From: Eunapius fragilis
Lineage: Eukaryota > Porifera > Demospongiae > Spongillida > Spongillidae
Length of the DNA: 64,000 nt
Direction: 5' to 3'
Assembly (NCBI GenBank): GCA_963681505.1
Contig: OY811984.1
Coordinates: forward strand, 1,126,772 to 1,190,771
Every line of letters starts with the position of its first letter. The first letter of the stretch is position 1. The notes below the pieces were generated by a model. It made no database searches. It worked only from the letters and a program-made list of their open reading frames with translations, and was not told where the DNA came from. Below, piece by piece: positions 24,546-36,107 of this stretch. The position numbers and the translations under genes were made by a program.

Positions 24546-25197
24546 GTTTAACACCACCAATGGATGGAATTAATCTACTGGGTCTAAACATAGGATGCTC
24601 TGTATGTGTGTGTGCGTGTGTGTGTGTGTGTGTGTGCGTGCGGTTCTTTTCTAGGACCATCTCTGCTAGGACGTCCCCCCCCCCAATTATTAACCAATCA
24701 ACAAATTAACACGCGGCCATATTGTTTTGGGGTCAATTTGTCGGCTATTTATTAGTCTGTTTATACGACACAATTATTATTTTGTGCCGCGCATCCACGT
24801 AGGCCTAGAACGAAACGAACTGGAAAGAGAGTAATTTATTAAACTGTTAGTGTCCTTAGCCAACCCTCCAGGTCGCTAATGCTACCGCACACAACGCGAT
24901 TCAGAGATGGATGGCCTAGTGCACAGAGGGTGACAGCTGTGTCTGCTCCAGCCACATCATCCTCTCGTTCATCACATAGTTGGGTGTAGCCCGCTCTTCG
25001 CTTTATATTCACGCACCCACGCGCGCGCACACACGGTTCAGGCGCGCGCGCACACACACACAGGGTGTGGAAGCGATGTGGAGTTCCTGTAAGCGTCTAA
25101 TGAGAGAAGAGAGAACGGGACACTGTTGATTACATCAAAAGCTGTTAATTGATTGTTGATTGGTTAATAATTGGGGGGACGTCCTAGAAAAGAACCG

Positions 25198-25285
<88 letters not shown>

Positions 25286-25340
25286 GAGCATCCGATGGTT
25301 AGACCCAGTAGATTAATTCCATCCATTGGAGGTGTTAAAC
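24546..25340. mobile_element. Long inverted repeat (foldback-like element)
   Basis: The left arm 24546-24709 and right arm 25142-25340 are reverse complements, except for different lengths of the (TG)n/(CA)n tract in each arm and a small duplication in the left arm (gctaggacgt). The arms share aatggatggaattaatctac at the outer side and aattattaaccaatcaac at the inner side. The spacer is about 430 bases. A 15-base direct repeat (ttagcgtaccttttt) occurs outside the arms at 24523 and 25469. No transposase frame was seen. Confidence 0.8.
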
Positions 25341-25507
25341 GCCTTAAACGTCGGACAAATGAAAATCACGTGCTATCCCTATACTTTACTGTAAACATTG
25401 TGCTGGTCTAAGTCAAAGATACACAGAAAGAGAAACCAGCCACCAGAAGAAGACATATGCTTTGAATGTTAGCGTACCTTTTTCAATTCATCCATGGATA
25501 AGGCCAT
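24839..25507 (-). CDS. Possible small two-exon gene spanning the foldback
   Basis: Tentative. A first exon 25507-25478 reads MALSMDELKK and ends exactly at a GTACGC donor. A downstream open stretch in the foldback spacer ends DLEGWLRTLTV then stop at 24839, followed by taataaa. The spacer frame includes TQLCDEREDDVAGADT and LNRVVCGSISDLEGW. The acceptor is not defined and no family is recognised. The first exon could instead begin the unidentified gene at 20.7-24.3 kb. Confidence 0.22.
25201..25282. repeat. (CA)n in the right foldback arm
   Basis: CA tract with one TGA interruption; its counterpart in the left arm is the (TG)n at 24603-24640. Confidence 0.95.
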
Positions 25508-25757
25508 AATGCAACGACGTTAAGTGCTACACAACCAGTTTTCCTCGTTTAAGTTTCTGAAGCATCCGTGAAATTTTTTCGCTCCGCTGGTGGTATTTAG
25601 AGCGTTACGGAGGTGATCAGATAACGTATACAATACGAGATGCCGCGACCAGAATTCGAAAGTGCGCGCGTATCCAATTATGGCAGTGTTCACTTCCCAT
25701 AGATCACAGGTATGGTTGGGCACTTTACACTATACGTAAAGTTTTTTTACGTGTCTT

Positions 25758-27310
25758 GTATTGCAACAGATAATATCAGCAATTGCGGAGGATGTTGACT
25801 GTGAATCGCTATTGTTTCACCACTGGTATATTGATGATGGTGTTGTCGCAGGGCCCGTTGCAGCCATTGCTCGTGTTCTCGCCATTATCCAAGAACGCGG
25901 ACCACCACTTGGCCTCAATATCAACATCGCCAAATGTGAGTTGTTCAGTTTGAGGGATCTAAGTTCTTTCCCAGAGGAGATGAGGCGATCGAATATGCCA
26001 CACTTTGAGATCCTGGGGGCTCCCATAGGGGATTTAGTGTTCTGCGCAAAGTTTGTAGCGCAGAAACAGTCGGAGGCTTCCAAGTTGCTAAAGGAATTAG
26101 AAGCTGTGGGTTCTATCGACCCCCAGGTGGCCCTACTTCTTCTCAGGCAATGTGGGAGCTATTGCAGACTAGTTCACTTAGCTAGGAACACTCCTCCTCT
26201 CCTAGTTAAGGAGGCCTTTGCCCTGTTTGATGATGGTGTGCAGCAATGCTTTTCGGAATGCACTGCAGTGGATACTTCTGCGGCCACCTGGCAACAGGCA
26301 CAACTTAGCTTGAAAAGAGGGGGTTTAGGGCTTCAGAGCTTAAGTTTCCACTCTCCTGCAGCTTACATTGCATCATTTTTGTCCTCAGGCCTTTCTCCAT
26401 CATCATGTAGGTATATATCCTCGTCATTGCACCTTTACAACAGTCTAGTGGACCCCCAAGATTCTCTCACCCCTGAGTCTGTAGGTGATTCTCCTCTTTC
26501 ACAGAAGGTTCTGTCTTCCAAGATAGAAGACCAACAGTTCAATAATCTTTTTCACAATGCATCTGTGACTGACAGGGCTCGTCTTTTGTCCATTTCTTCA
26601 TCTCATGCCTCTGCTTGGCTGTCAGTCCCTCCCTCCCCACGACTCAACCTCCACTTGGAGCCTGCTGAGTTTCAAGTAGCACTTAAGTGGTGGTTGGGTA
26701 TTCCAGTGGTCCAAGGCCAAAGTTGCCCTCACTGTCCTTCCTGTGTGTTGGATGACTTTGGCCATCACTCCCTCACTTGCAAACATGGAGGGATGTGGTT
26801 TCGCGACACAATAAGCTCAGGGATGTGTTTTATGACTTCTGCCAACGTGCTTGCTTGGGTCCACGTCTGGAAATGGGTTGTGGGGCAGGATCCGATTCTC
26901 AATCCCGCCCAGCAGATGTTCTTGTTCCTAACTGGGACCTTGGCAAGCCGGCTGCCTTTGACTTGTCCATCACATCTACGCTACAATCAAGTATTCTGCT
27001 AGAAGCGAGCGTGACGGCTGGTTCGGCAGCCCTGTTGGCTGAGAACAGAAAACACAACAGCAGTGACAAAAAGTGTGATGAATTGGGGTGGGCTTGTATC
27101 CCACTTGTTGTTGAGACCTACGGGTGTTGGGGGGCTGAAGCAGTGGCAGCATTATCAAAGCTTGCAGGTCGTCTCTCTATCAGGAATAATGAACTAAAGT
27201 CCAAGACCATTTTTAGCCTGTACAGCCGCCTAGTGTTGACATTAGTAAGGGTGAACTGTAGAGCTATCCTATCTAGGTTAACATGACTGTTAAAAAGGAC
27301 TTATTTTAGT
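25758..27310 (+). mobile_element. 5'-truncated non-LTR retrotransposon with restriction-like endonuclease
   Basis: The first part (25761-26788) begins within the reverse transcriptase, just before catalytic motif C (WYIDDG), and runs through the thumb. It then has a CCHC zinc motif (CPHC..H....C near 26731-26781) and a PD-(D/E)XK-type nuclease (RPADVLVP, AFDLSITS), ending ILSRLT at 27286. Domain order RT, CCHC, C-terminal nuclease is that of the R2/CRE/NeSL-type LINEs. Two defects are visible: loss of everything upstream of motif C, and a one-base deletion near 26789 that shifts CKHGG out of frame with DVVSRHNKLRD. This copy cannot make a working protein. Its 3' end also occurs alone at 20126-20287. 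Confidence 0.88.
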
Positions 27311-28068
27311 GTATCTAATAATCAGTGTATTGTATTTACATTCATAATTTTTATAATATAACTACAATAATTATGTTAATATTATTTTTTTATGAATGAA
27401 TTATGAATTATGATATACTCCATATACAACACTTACAGTTTTAAGTTACACAATGTTACTAAACAAAAAACAATACACTGGAACGGAGAAGGTGAGGAGA
27501 CTAACATCCAGTTGCCATTATTAAAAATACGTAAAGTTTTTTTAAAGCACTCATAAGTGGGTGTGGCAAATGAGGCGCTCGTGAAAAATAATAATAATAG
27601 CGCACGTGATCGCTTATTTGCCGGATTGGGAGAGATCCTTGACGGCTAGGTACATAGACCGGAACCGTGATTCCCTCGGTTAGCTGACCGTCCGCGAGTT
27701 GATAAAATCGGTCGACCACAGCAACACTGCCACGAGGATTAGTGTATGAATTGCATGATTAATGATGCCTCTTTTATTTGTACTACAGAATTATAAGTTA
27801 TTCACTCTTCAAGATGACAGTAGCAATACCTATGTTACAAACCATGCTCACTGAAATCAAAGGTTACAGGATCAATGGTAAGTTCTTTAAATATGCCGTT
27901 TAAATGACGTCATGCAGCCTTGAGATGAGTGATAAGAGTCCAGAAAGATAGGTCCTAATCCCGTTTCTTTGTAAACCTGAATATTAGTTACACTGTTTCA
28001 GTTTAAATATAGCAATCAAATTCTAATATATTGCCCAATAAATCATTGCAATCAATGTATACAGTCTA
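27311..28068. other. Intergenic stretch after the retrotransposon
   Basis: AT-rich sequence between the retrotransposon tail and the 3' end of the first phospholipase gene. Nothing else recognised. Confidence 0.5.
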
Positions 28069-28224
28069 TCAATATGCATACAGAAGTGTTGTGTTGGTAG
28101 GACATATGATTGGTTCAGTGAAGTCAAAATAGTCTTTCTTTTTGGCCAATGGGGTAAGCATGTTGTTCCAAAGTGACTTGGCCATGTGTTGATGGGCACA
28201 GTACGAGGGATGGAAACAGTCCAG

Positions 28225-28262
<38 letters not shown>

Positions 28263-30328
28263 AGAGACATTGGTTAGCTGCACATGTAGTTTCACACCCA
28301 CAGACTTGCATGATCATTTTAAAATAACATTCCTTACAGTGGAAAGGAAGTCGATAGTGAAGTTGTCTGCCTGAGCATTGGAGAGGAATGGTTGGACAAC
28401 CACAGTGAAGTCACTGTAGTGTTTCTGAGCATAGTAGCCGGCCACCTTTGGTGATAAGATGTGATAAAGGTGAAGGTGGCTACACTCACCCCTACCTCAA
28501 CTATCTTCTCATTGTACTGAGTTCCAAGGCTGTCCAGCTCATCTCTTCAGCGATTAGGGTAGAAGAAGTAGGGGATAGAGGGTACAGTATAGAGTTAGGT
28601 GGAATACTAGAATCACATACACAAGCTCATAGGGCTGGAAGATGGGAGTGGGGCTGGAAGATGAGGGTGGGGCTGGAGGATGGGGTGGGGCTTGAAAATG
28701 GGGGTGGGACTGGAGGATGGGAGTGGGGCTGGAGGATGGGGGTGGGGCTGGAAGATGGGGGGTGGGACTGGAGGATGGGGGTGGGACTGGAGGATGGGGG
28801 TGGGGTTGGAAGATGGGGTGGGCAATGATTGGTGTATGGTGTCCAAGGAAAACTGCTTGAAAAGTTTTTAAGTGGTTTTTTAGGTACTTAACTTGGTTTA
28901 ATGTTTTGGTGAATGTGAGGGAATAGCTATACTAGCAATACTAGCTAAGCCCCCTAAACTAAGGCCTGGGAACATACCTTGCCAGGAAAAGTCTCACTTC
29001 CATTCAACCCTGAGTCTGGGAAAAGCCTCGCCTGCATTTAACTAATTCCCTCAATCCAACGCACTGTCCCCAAAGACATTGACACCTGATATGGTTCCAG
29101 GTCACACATGTATATAAAAGATGGTATCTACAGCTAACTGCCAGCTGCATTGCATACCCCACACCACTGCATTGATTATGTATTGCTGTGTTCTTGTTTA
29201 TACATCAGTGGCAGGCAGAACCCTTTGGGCTTCTACCCTGACCTAACCATCTTACCTTGACCAGCGTCAAGGTGTGGGCTGACCAGTGTTTCCCTTTGGT
29301 TCTAGTCAGGCTTAGGGTAGGGGGTTAGCACCCCTACACATACCTGACTGGCTGGTTGTCACCTACCCCCTAACGGGCAAACAATCAACTATGCCAAGTG
29401 CAATGGCCAATGCCAGCTAAGCATGAGGGAGCATTCAGACACACCATGTGGTTAATATAATTCTGAACAGAGAGACAAACTAACTGTTAGTTGCTCAAAG
29501 ACCTGTTTTTTTTTTGTTTGTTGTTGTTAGAAAAACTACAATTAAAGCGTATCTTAAAAATAACCATTTACTTTAGCTTAGCTAGCTTTTCAAACCACTT
29601 AAATCAAGATTACATGACTATATATTAAGTTATAGATGTTCATAAAAGTCCCTGCCCAAATTGGCTCGTGTTTAAACGTGTGTATCTCAGTAACCATAAA
29701 AGCTTCTGCGTACCTTGGAAATAAAATAATACTCCTACATGTTGAAAATGTTTGTTGAAGTGTTCAGTTACAGAGGTACAATTGTTTAAATACGAGCCTT
29801 TTTATGGGGCTGGAGGGGGGCTTATACACGGTACTTAACTTCTCCAGTCAGTCAGCCATTCTGTATGGGATGACACTTGATTTTGGAGAGTTACTGGGGT
29901 TGATTAACAATAATGTGCTTCCACTGCCTATCTCAAAACTAGTGTTCTTTTAATTTCTTTATAAAACATCTCTTAGAAAGAATTACCATCAAATCTAGCG
30001 GAGAAATTACGGGATGTTTAAAAACAACAATGGCATTTGCTGTGAAAGACAACAAACATTTGCCTGTGCCAAGGGTCTATGATCAAATGGAGAAGCAATT
30101 AAGTATATGATGGTGACATTGCTTGAAAAATTTCCGTTGGCAGTTCTGATCAACTCATTTTATTTTAAAATTGTAAATTTGCATTCTTGTCCTTGTGTAA
30201 CAATGTATGTGTGCTTTCTTTTCAGGCTTCAGCAAAACAGCTAACAAATTAATTATACTTGTGGTTAATATTGTTGATCATGGAAACCCTCAACTACCCT
30301 CAAATATGGCACACACACACATACACAC

Positions 30329-30384
<56 letters not shown>

Positions 30385-32201
30385 TACCTCAGTTTGTCTC
30401 CCTCAGCCCCCGGCAAAAAGGCACAAACGCACTCTATGGGTATCAGACGATGGACATCCACACAGTGTGGAGACTGAAGAGACAGCTTGTAGATCTGGAG
30501 GTGTTACAGAGATGGTGGCCAACAAGGGATCAGATTGGAGAGCAATATAGGAAGGGGGTGGGGGAGCTATGATGGGTCAGCAATGGCTACCCTAGCATGA
30601 GGTTTAATGTGGGTACCTCTGAGATGTTGCCAAGGGAGACGAGGTTGACAAATACTTTGGGTATCTTTGTCCTCACTTCTTCCAGGACATCCATGAGGTG
30701 GGTGTAGTAATCATCAGCGGTAAGGGTGGGAAATGCTCCAGAACAGCTGGGGGGGGGGGGGGGGGGGGGGGGGATGGAGGTGTTAGACAAATGAAGTGAT
30801 CAACTTTCACTGATGTCCTCCACCATCACAACTCACTCACCCAAGGCACTATCACACATTCACATCACAACTCACACCTCACTCACCCAAGGCATAGGTC
30901 ATTTGCTCCAACAAACACAGTCAGCAACTTCCAGTCATTCTCCATGTCCACCTCTGGGTTCTGTTGGTGAAGAAGAAGTCTACCAAAGCTTGCTGCACAC
31001 AGAGGGTCACCTTACTGATGTGAGCTGTTTGTACAGGTAGTCAAACTCATGTGTGACCAGGTTGGGTACCATGGCCCCACTCTGAGCTGCATTGAACACA
31101 TCCTTCTGGGGCTCATATTGGAATGGTGGACATAGAATATCATAGCAGAGCTGGGAGAAAAGGGATGATGTCATTGCAACAGTGATCTGTCCATCTCATG
31201 CTATATAGATACATTTATTTTTAATAAGTCAATCTGGATGCCATGCAGTCATTAAAAAAAAACTTTAATGAGATGGGGAAAACAGTTGGGGTGTGCACAA
31301 ATATATTCTACCTTCAAAACCATCTCCAGTTATAGTAACCCACAAATGTCCACATAGAATAATTGCACAGGTATGAACCAACTAAATAGAAACCCTATTT
31401 TCTTTCTGCATCCCCCACCAAAGAAGGGGGGGGGGGGGGGGGGGGGGGGTATGAACTATTCTAACAGCACTAAAATATTTCTACTGCTGTAGGAGCAAAA
31501 GATAACTATAGCTTTGACCAAGCCAAGTAGGTACACAAGTGTAGGTGGCATGAGATGGATGAGGGAGGAGGGTGAGGAGGGAAGCCACAAGAGAAACCAA
31601 GGGTCAGATGGTGTTGTCATGGTGATGGTTAATTGTGTGGTGCTTTCAAACTATGCACAATACATTACAATGGAAGGATGCTGTGGAAGTCATGTGGAGG
31701 CCTCTATGGATTGTGTAGCCAATGAGATGGTTGTTCTGACCTATGCACTTAAGATTGTTAGCAGAAACAATTCACATACTGGGAAGTCACAAGACACTCC
31801 AAACTGCATGCATGCATGCAGCGCTTACTTCAACGAAGTGGTTACCAAGGCTGCCTCCAATAATGTCCGGAGTGTAGTACCTCAGGAAAGTGGCTACCGT
31901 ACTCGCATTCGCGTCTCCTCCGATGCTCCACGACTGTCCCTGTTGCGGGATACGGGCGATTGTGAAAGACACTACATACACCGAGCTAGTGTACACATCT
32001 ATGTTTGTAGGCGTGTGGGTGTGCGCGTGCATAAACTCACCCTGTACTCCTGGAGGTCGCCTATTGGATTGCCTTGGCTGCCCATCATGCCAAAACCTAT
32101 ACACGTTTGTAGAGCGAAGCGTTTACTTTTGTAAACATGTATGTACGCGCGCGCACGTCTCTACTGGAGCACAGTTCTAATGAGGGGAGGGGCACCACTG
32201 A

Positions 32202-32235
<34 letters not shown>

Positions 32236-32446
32236 TTGCACAACGAAACGCACCTGCGGTCACGCTGTCGCCGAGCGACATGACCACTTTGATGTCCTGC
32301 GGCCTGAGGCTGTACACGTCCTTGGCGGGCTCGGTGATCGGAGGTAATGGCGGGCAGCTGAAGGTGACGATGGGACAACTGTCCGCACCCGCCGACAACG
32401 TCTGTAGCAGCATCGCCACGAACATAACACATCCCGAGTCCATCAT
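28069..32446 (-). CDS. Phospholipase B1-like GDSL lipase, copy A
   Basis: Ten exons: 32446-32254, 32096-32041, 31939-31829, 31150-31016, 30960-30887, 30746-30617, 30494-30388, 28544-28496, 28445-28338, 28224-28069; phases agree. The N-terminus is a hydrophobic secretory signal ([20 protein letters not shown]). GDSL landmarks: [17 protein letters not shown] with the nucleophile Ser, [26 protein letters not shown] with the block-III Asn, and LDCFHPS with the catalytic Asp-x-x-His. Order and spacing match one lipase unit of animal PLB1, which hydrolyses phospholipids outside the cell. Vertebrate PLB1 carries four units; this gene has one and no obvious C-terminal membrane anchor (ends TNTTLLYAY). 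It is head-to-head with the CAP-Gly/kinase gene and about 90% alike to copy B. Confidence 0.9.
28630..28825. repeat. G-rich minisatellite
   Basis: Tandem units of about 18-20 bases built on ggggctggaggatgggggt in the copy A intron between 28544 and 28496-side exons (intergenic to neither gene). Glycine-rich frames here are artefacts. Confidence 0.9.
30309..30382. repeat. (CA)n microsatellite in copy A
   Basis: Lies just inside the intron that follows the exon 30494-30388. The corresponding intron of copy B also begins with a CA tract (43554-43605). Confidence 0.95.
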
Positions 32447-32927
32447 TTAGCCAGCCAGCCAAGCTAATTATTGGACAGGTCATATGACTTATTATAGTTG
32501 CTTAACGTGCGTCATTATTAACTCTTTGGTGGGTGGAGCCAGATATTAAGTAGCTATGCTGTACGGCCATGTCAGCTCGATCACTCTATAAATATTTTCT
32601 TCGGCATATCGATTATTCAAATAGGCGCGCGCGTCGAATTAGGCCTTCATAGTTTGGTTACAGGGACGTTGGACGCAAATGAAACGTTTCTGGTTGGAGC
32701 CACGGTTCTACAGTACTGTTACGCCATAATTTTGACCATTATAGACACATACACCCCACCCTCGTCACACATTATCCCATACTGATGTACTAATATATGC
32801 TAAATGTAAACATCGTCGCACTGGATGAGATACCCCTTTTTTGAACAGCGTGACGTAATTTATGAATGGCCCTCCATATTAAAGGCTGTGTAGATCACGT
32901 GATGAATCTGTTCATCAACAAGAAAAC
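32447..32927. promoter_or_regulatory. Divergent promoter region, phospholipase A / CAP-Gly-kinase gene
   Basis: About 480 bases separate the two start codons, which face away from each other. Promoter function is inferred from position; no specific element was recognised. Confidence 0.45.
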
Positions 32928-34296
32928 ATGGCAGGTACGTACGTGGAGTAAATAATAATTATATATACTAACAGACTAGATCTCACGATTTGGTCATGAG
33001 ACTAACCCTTTTTTGGCCTTTATAATAATAACACACATAGATATAACTACAACGGAAACTGACAGAAGGAAGGCCAAGATACAAGTACGCTTTTTTTTTT
33101 TCCGAAGTGTGGTCAGGGTACGAGTTGAATCTCACGAGAGGTCTATACTAGTAATAAGTCTTATGATGCTTTCATTATTGGTACATGTAATGCCTCCTTG
33201 GGCCGGTACATCATTTATACGTGAAGTCAGCGTGTGCCTGATCGACATGCATGTTCCGCCTGCGGTAAACCACGCAATGTCCAAATGGCGGGGCTTCCGG
33301 ATATCTGATATAGGTAATTTAGCTCTATTGCGCGCCGAACGGCTAATACGTTTGGCGTTTAGTACCTTTTTAAACACGCTATAGATTTTTAAAGCTAATT
33401 GGCAGGGTGGTGTATAAGGAGCAGGGTATGGTGGTAGGAGCAGGGTATGGTGATGTATAAGGAGCAGGGTATGGTGGTGTATAAGGAGCAGGGTATGGTG
33501 GTATATAAGGAGCAGGGTATGGTGATGTATAAGGAGCAGGGTATGGTGGTGTATAAGGAGCAGGGTATGGTGGTGTATAAGGAGCAGGGTATGGTGATGT
33601 ATAAGGAGCAGGGTATGGTGGTGTGTAAGGAGCAGGGTATGGTGGTGTGTAAGGAGCAGGGTATGGTGGTATATAAGGAGCAGGGTATGGTGATGTATAA
33701 GGAGCAGGGTATGGTGGTGTATAAGGAGCAGGATATGGTGGTATGTAAGGAGCAGGATATGGTGGTGTATAAGGAGCAGGGTATGGTGGTGTATAAGGAG
33801 CAGGGTATGGTGGTGTATAAGGAGCAGGGTATGGTGATGTATAAGGAGCAGGGTATGGTGATGTATAAGGAGCAGGGTATACAGTGGCGTGGTGGCCACA
33901 GTTTTAGTCTCGTACCCAGAAGACTGAACCCACATGTTATGGATTACATTGCCGCTGTCACTAACAACTGATTAGATGCCATCTTCAATATGATCATGTG
34001 GGTCAGAATTGAGTCTGTCAGCGCCTAAGGACTCACTTTTGCCTACGTCATAATGTGCTTGACATGGATCATCAGCGAGCACTCTACTGAGTAGGTACAA
34101 ATGGTACCGTCTTCAGCTTGATTGTCTGAAAAGACAGGTTGGAATCAGGCTTTAGATAACTGAGCATGAAGGGACTAAGCTTGCAATCCTCATCAAGCTT
34201 GGCTTTTTTTGCCTTTCGAAAAGCTGCTCCAGACTTTTTACGTTTTCCCATGCCAGACATCTGGTCGTTGTCTCGTTTCTCGACTTTAAAGTATCA

Positions 34297-34353
<57 letters not shown>

Positions 34354-36064
34354 TTTTCACTTCCCACTTAGCTCTAACTAGGGAGTATGGGGGCATACTG
34401 TAAGCTCCTCCATTGGGTTTGGGGGCAGAGCCCCAGAAGTGAGCACTTTTCTCAATTTACTATTTAAGAGAGGTACTGCTTTAAATTTCACTATAGAATG
34501 TTATTATTATTCGTCTACTTATGGAATGATTATAATTAACTACTTTTTTGGCTATTGAATTTTATTTTATTTTTTTGTTTTGTCACTAGCTCGCATAAGG
34601 ATCGACAATTACATGTATATTCTTCTGAAAAATTCGACCTGGTCTCCTGGTGCTGTTATTAATTTTCCTGATATTCCAAAAGGAGAACTACTTATTCAGA
34701 AGGGAGACTTGGTATATGTTAGGGGAAAAGAAGGTGCGGCCTTTAACTATGCAACTGACAAGGACCTGCACCTTGCTCCACTTGATGTTGAGCAGTTTGC
34801 TCTTCTCGAGGCAATTCCAACACCCAAGGAGCGCTTTGCTGTTTTTGTGACTGACGGCTGGATGGACTGGGGTGTTGCTGTTAAGCAGGGAGATAATGTT
34901 TACATACGTGTACCAATGAAAGACAACGCGGAGGGCTGTTGTACTACTGCTATTGTTCGCTATATTGGGTATCCGGGTGAATACATACCTGGCACTATGT
35001 TTGGTGTGGAAATAACTGTGAGTTAATGCCATTTTGGTACATGTAGATTGCTATATGCAAATGAACCTGACTTCGGTTAAGGTATCTTCATAAGATAATG
35101 TATAAGGAAGGACCTTTTACCAATGCCATCTGATCAGGCATCGGCATGTCAACCATGGGCTGTAGTTCACAAATATGCCAAATGAACCTGTTTTGTTGTT
35201 GTAAGGGGTGTATATGTGTTGTATTTCATGCAAGATTAGAACGATGAAATGTGAGGTTATGGGCTCATTTGTAGAGGTGCATTTGATGCACATGTGTACT
35301 TTAACTGATTCCTATCCAATCTTGCTAAATTACTGAAAGTGGCATACTAGACACTATTCCATACTACATTTAAACCAGTTTGCAATAATTATAATCAAGA
35401 ACAATCTGGATAATACATTTACATGCGTGGGACCACATTCAAATGGAGTTGTTTTTAGCATAGATGTGCTATTGGGATATAGTTCAAGTTTCAGTAGTAA
35501 AGATTACTATTCCACTTGTCAACTTGGAGTATTATAATATAACTTCATTTTACTTGTGTGGTTCTCTATAGGACCCCAGGTATTATGGATGTGGTGCCTC
35601 TGATGGGACATTCCAAGGAGTCAGATACTTTATCTGTCCAGATAGGAATGGTCTGCTTTTGTCACTGGCTTCAGTCGCCAAACAGCCAGATTGGTTGAAG
35701 CTTCAGTACCATCCAAAGAGAGATACTCCTAAACCTACAGAAGGAAAGGATCAAGATATTGCTCCCATACCAGCAAAAAGAACTATCAAAGAACTATCTC
35801 ATGCATCACCATCACCAAATGTGGGGATCAGTAGTACTAATGATGACACTAACCAGCTGCCCAATGGAACCAGGGTGGTCATTATGAAAAAGGATGGGAA
35901 GAAAGTCAAAGGAACAGTCAGGTGGGCGGGGCATCGTCCTCTTGAAAATGAAGGCCCAATGCAGAAGATACCTGTATATGGTATAGAAACTGTAAGTTAT
36001 TGCATGAGTGTGTATTAGTGTTTTCTGTAACTTTTATAATAATACTAACATAACACACCTACAT

Positions 36065-36107
<43 letters not shown>

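Noticed and set aside
30960..31016. A 22-base intron joining TSV to [10 protein letters not shown] in phospholipase copy A
   Set aside because: Copy B lacks the GT needed for it. A 55-base intron ending caccaacag is conserved in both copies and keeps frame.
33132..33971. Open frames of 267 codons (-) and 174 codons (+) with LLLIHHHT or VYKEQGM repeats
   Set aside because: Both are readings of the 24-base minisatellite in intron 1 of the CAP-Gly/kinase gene.
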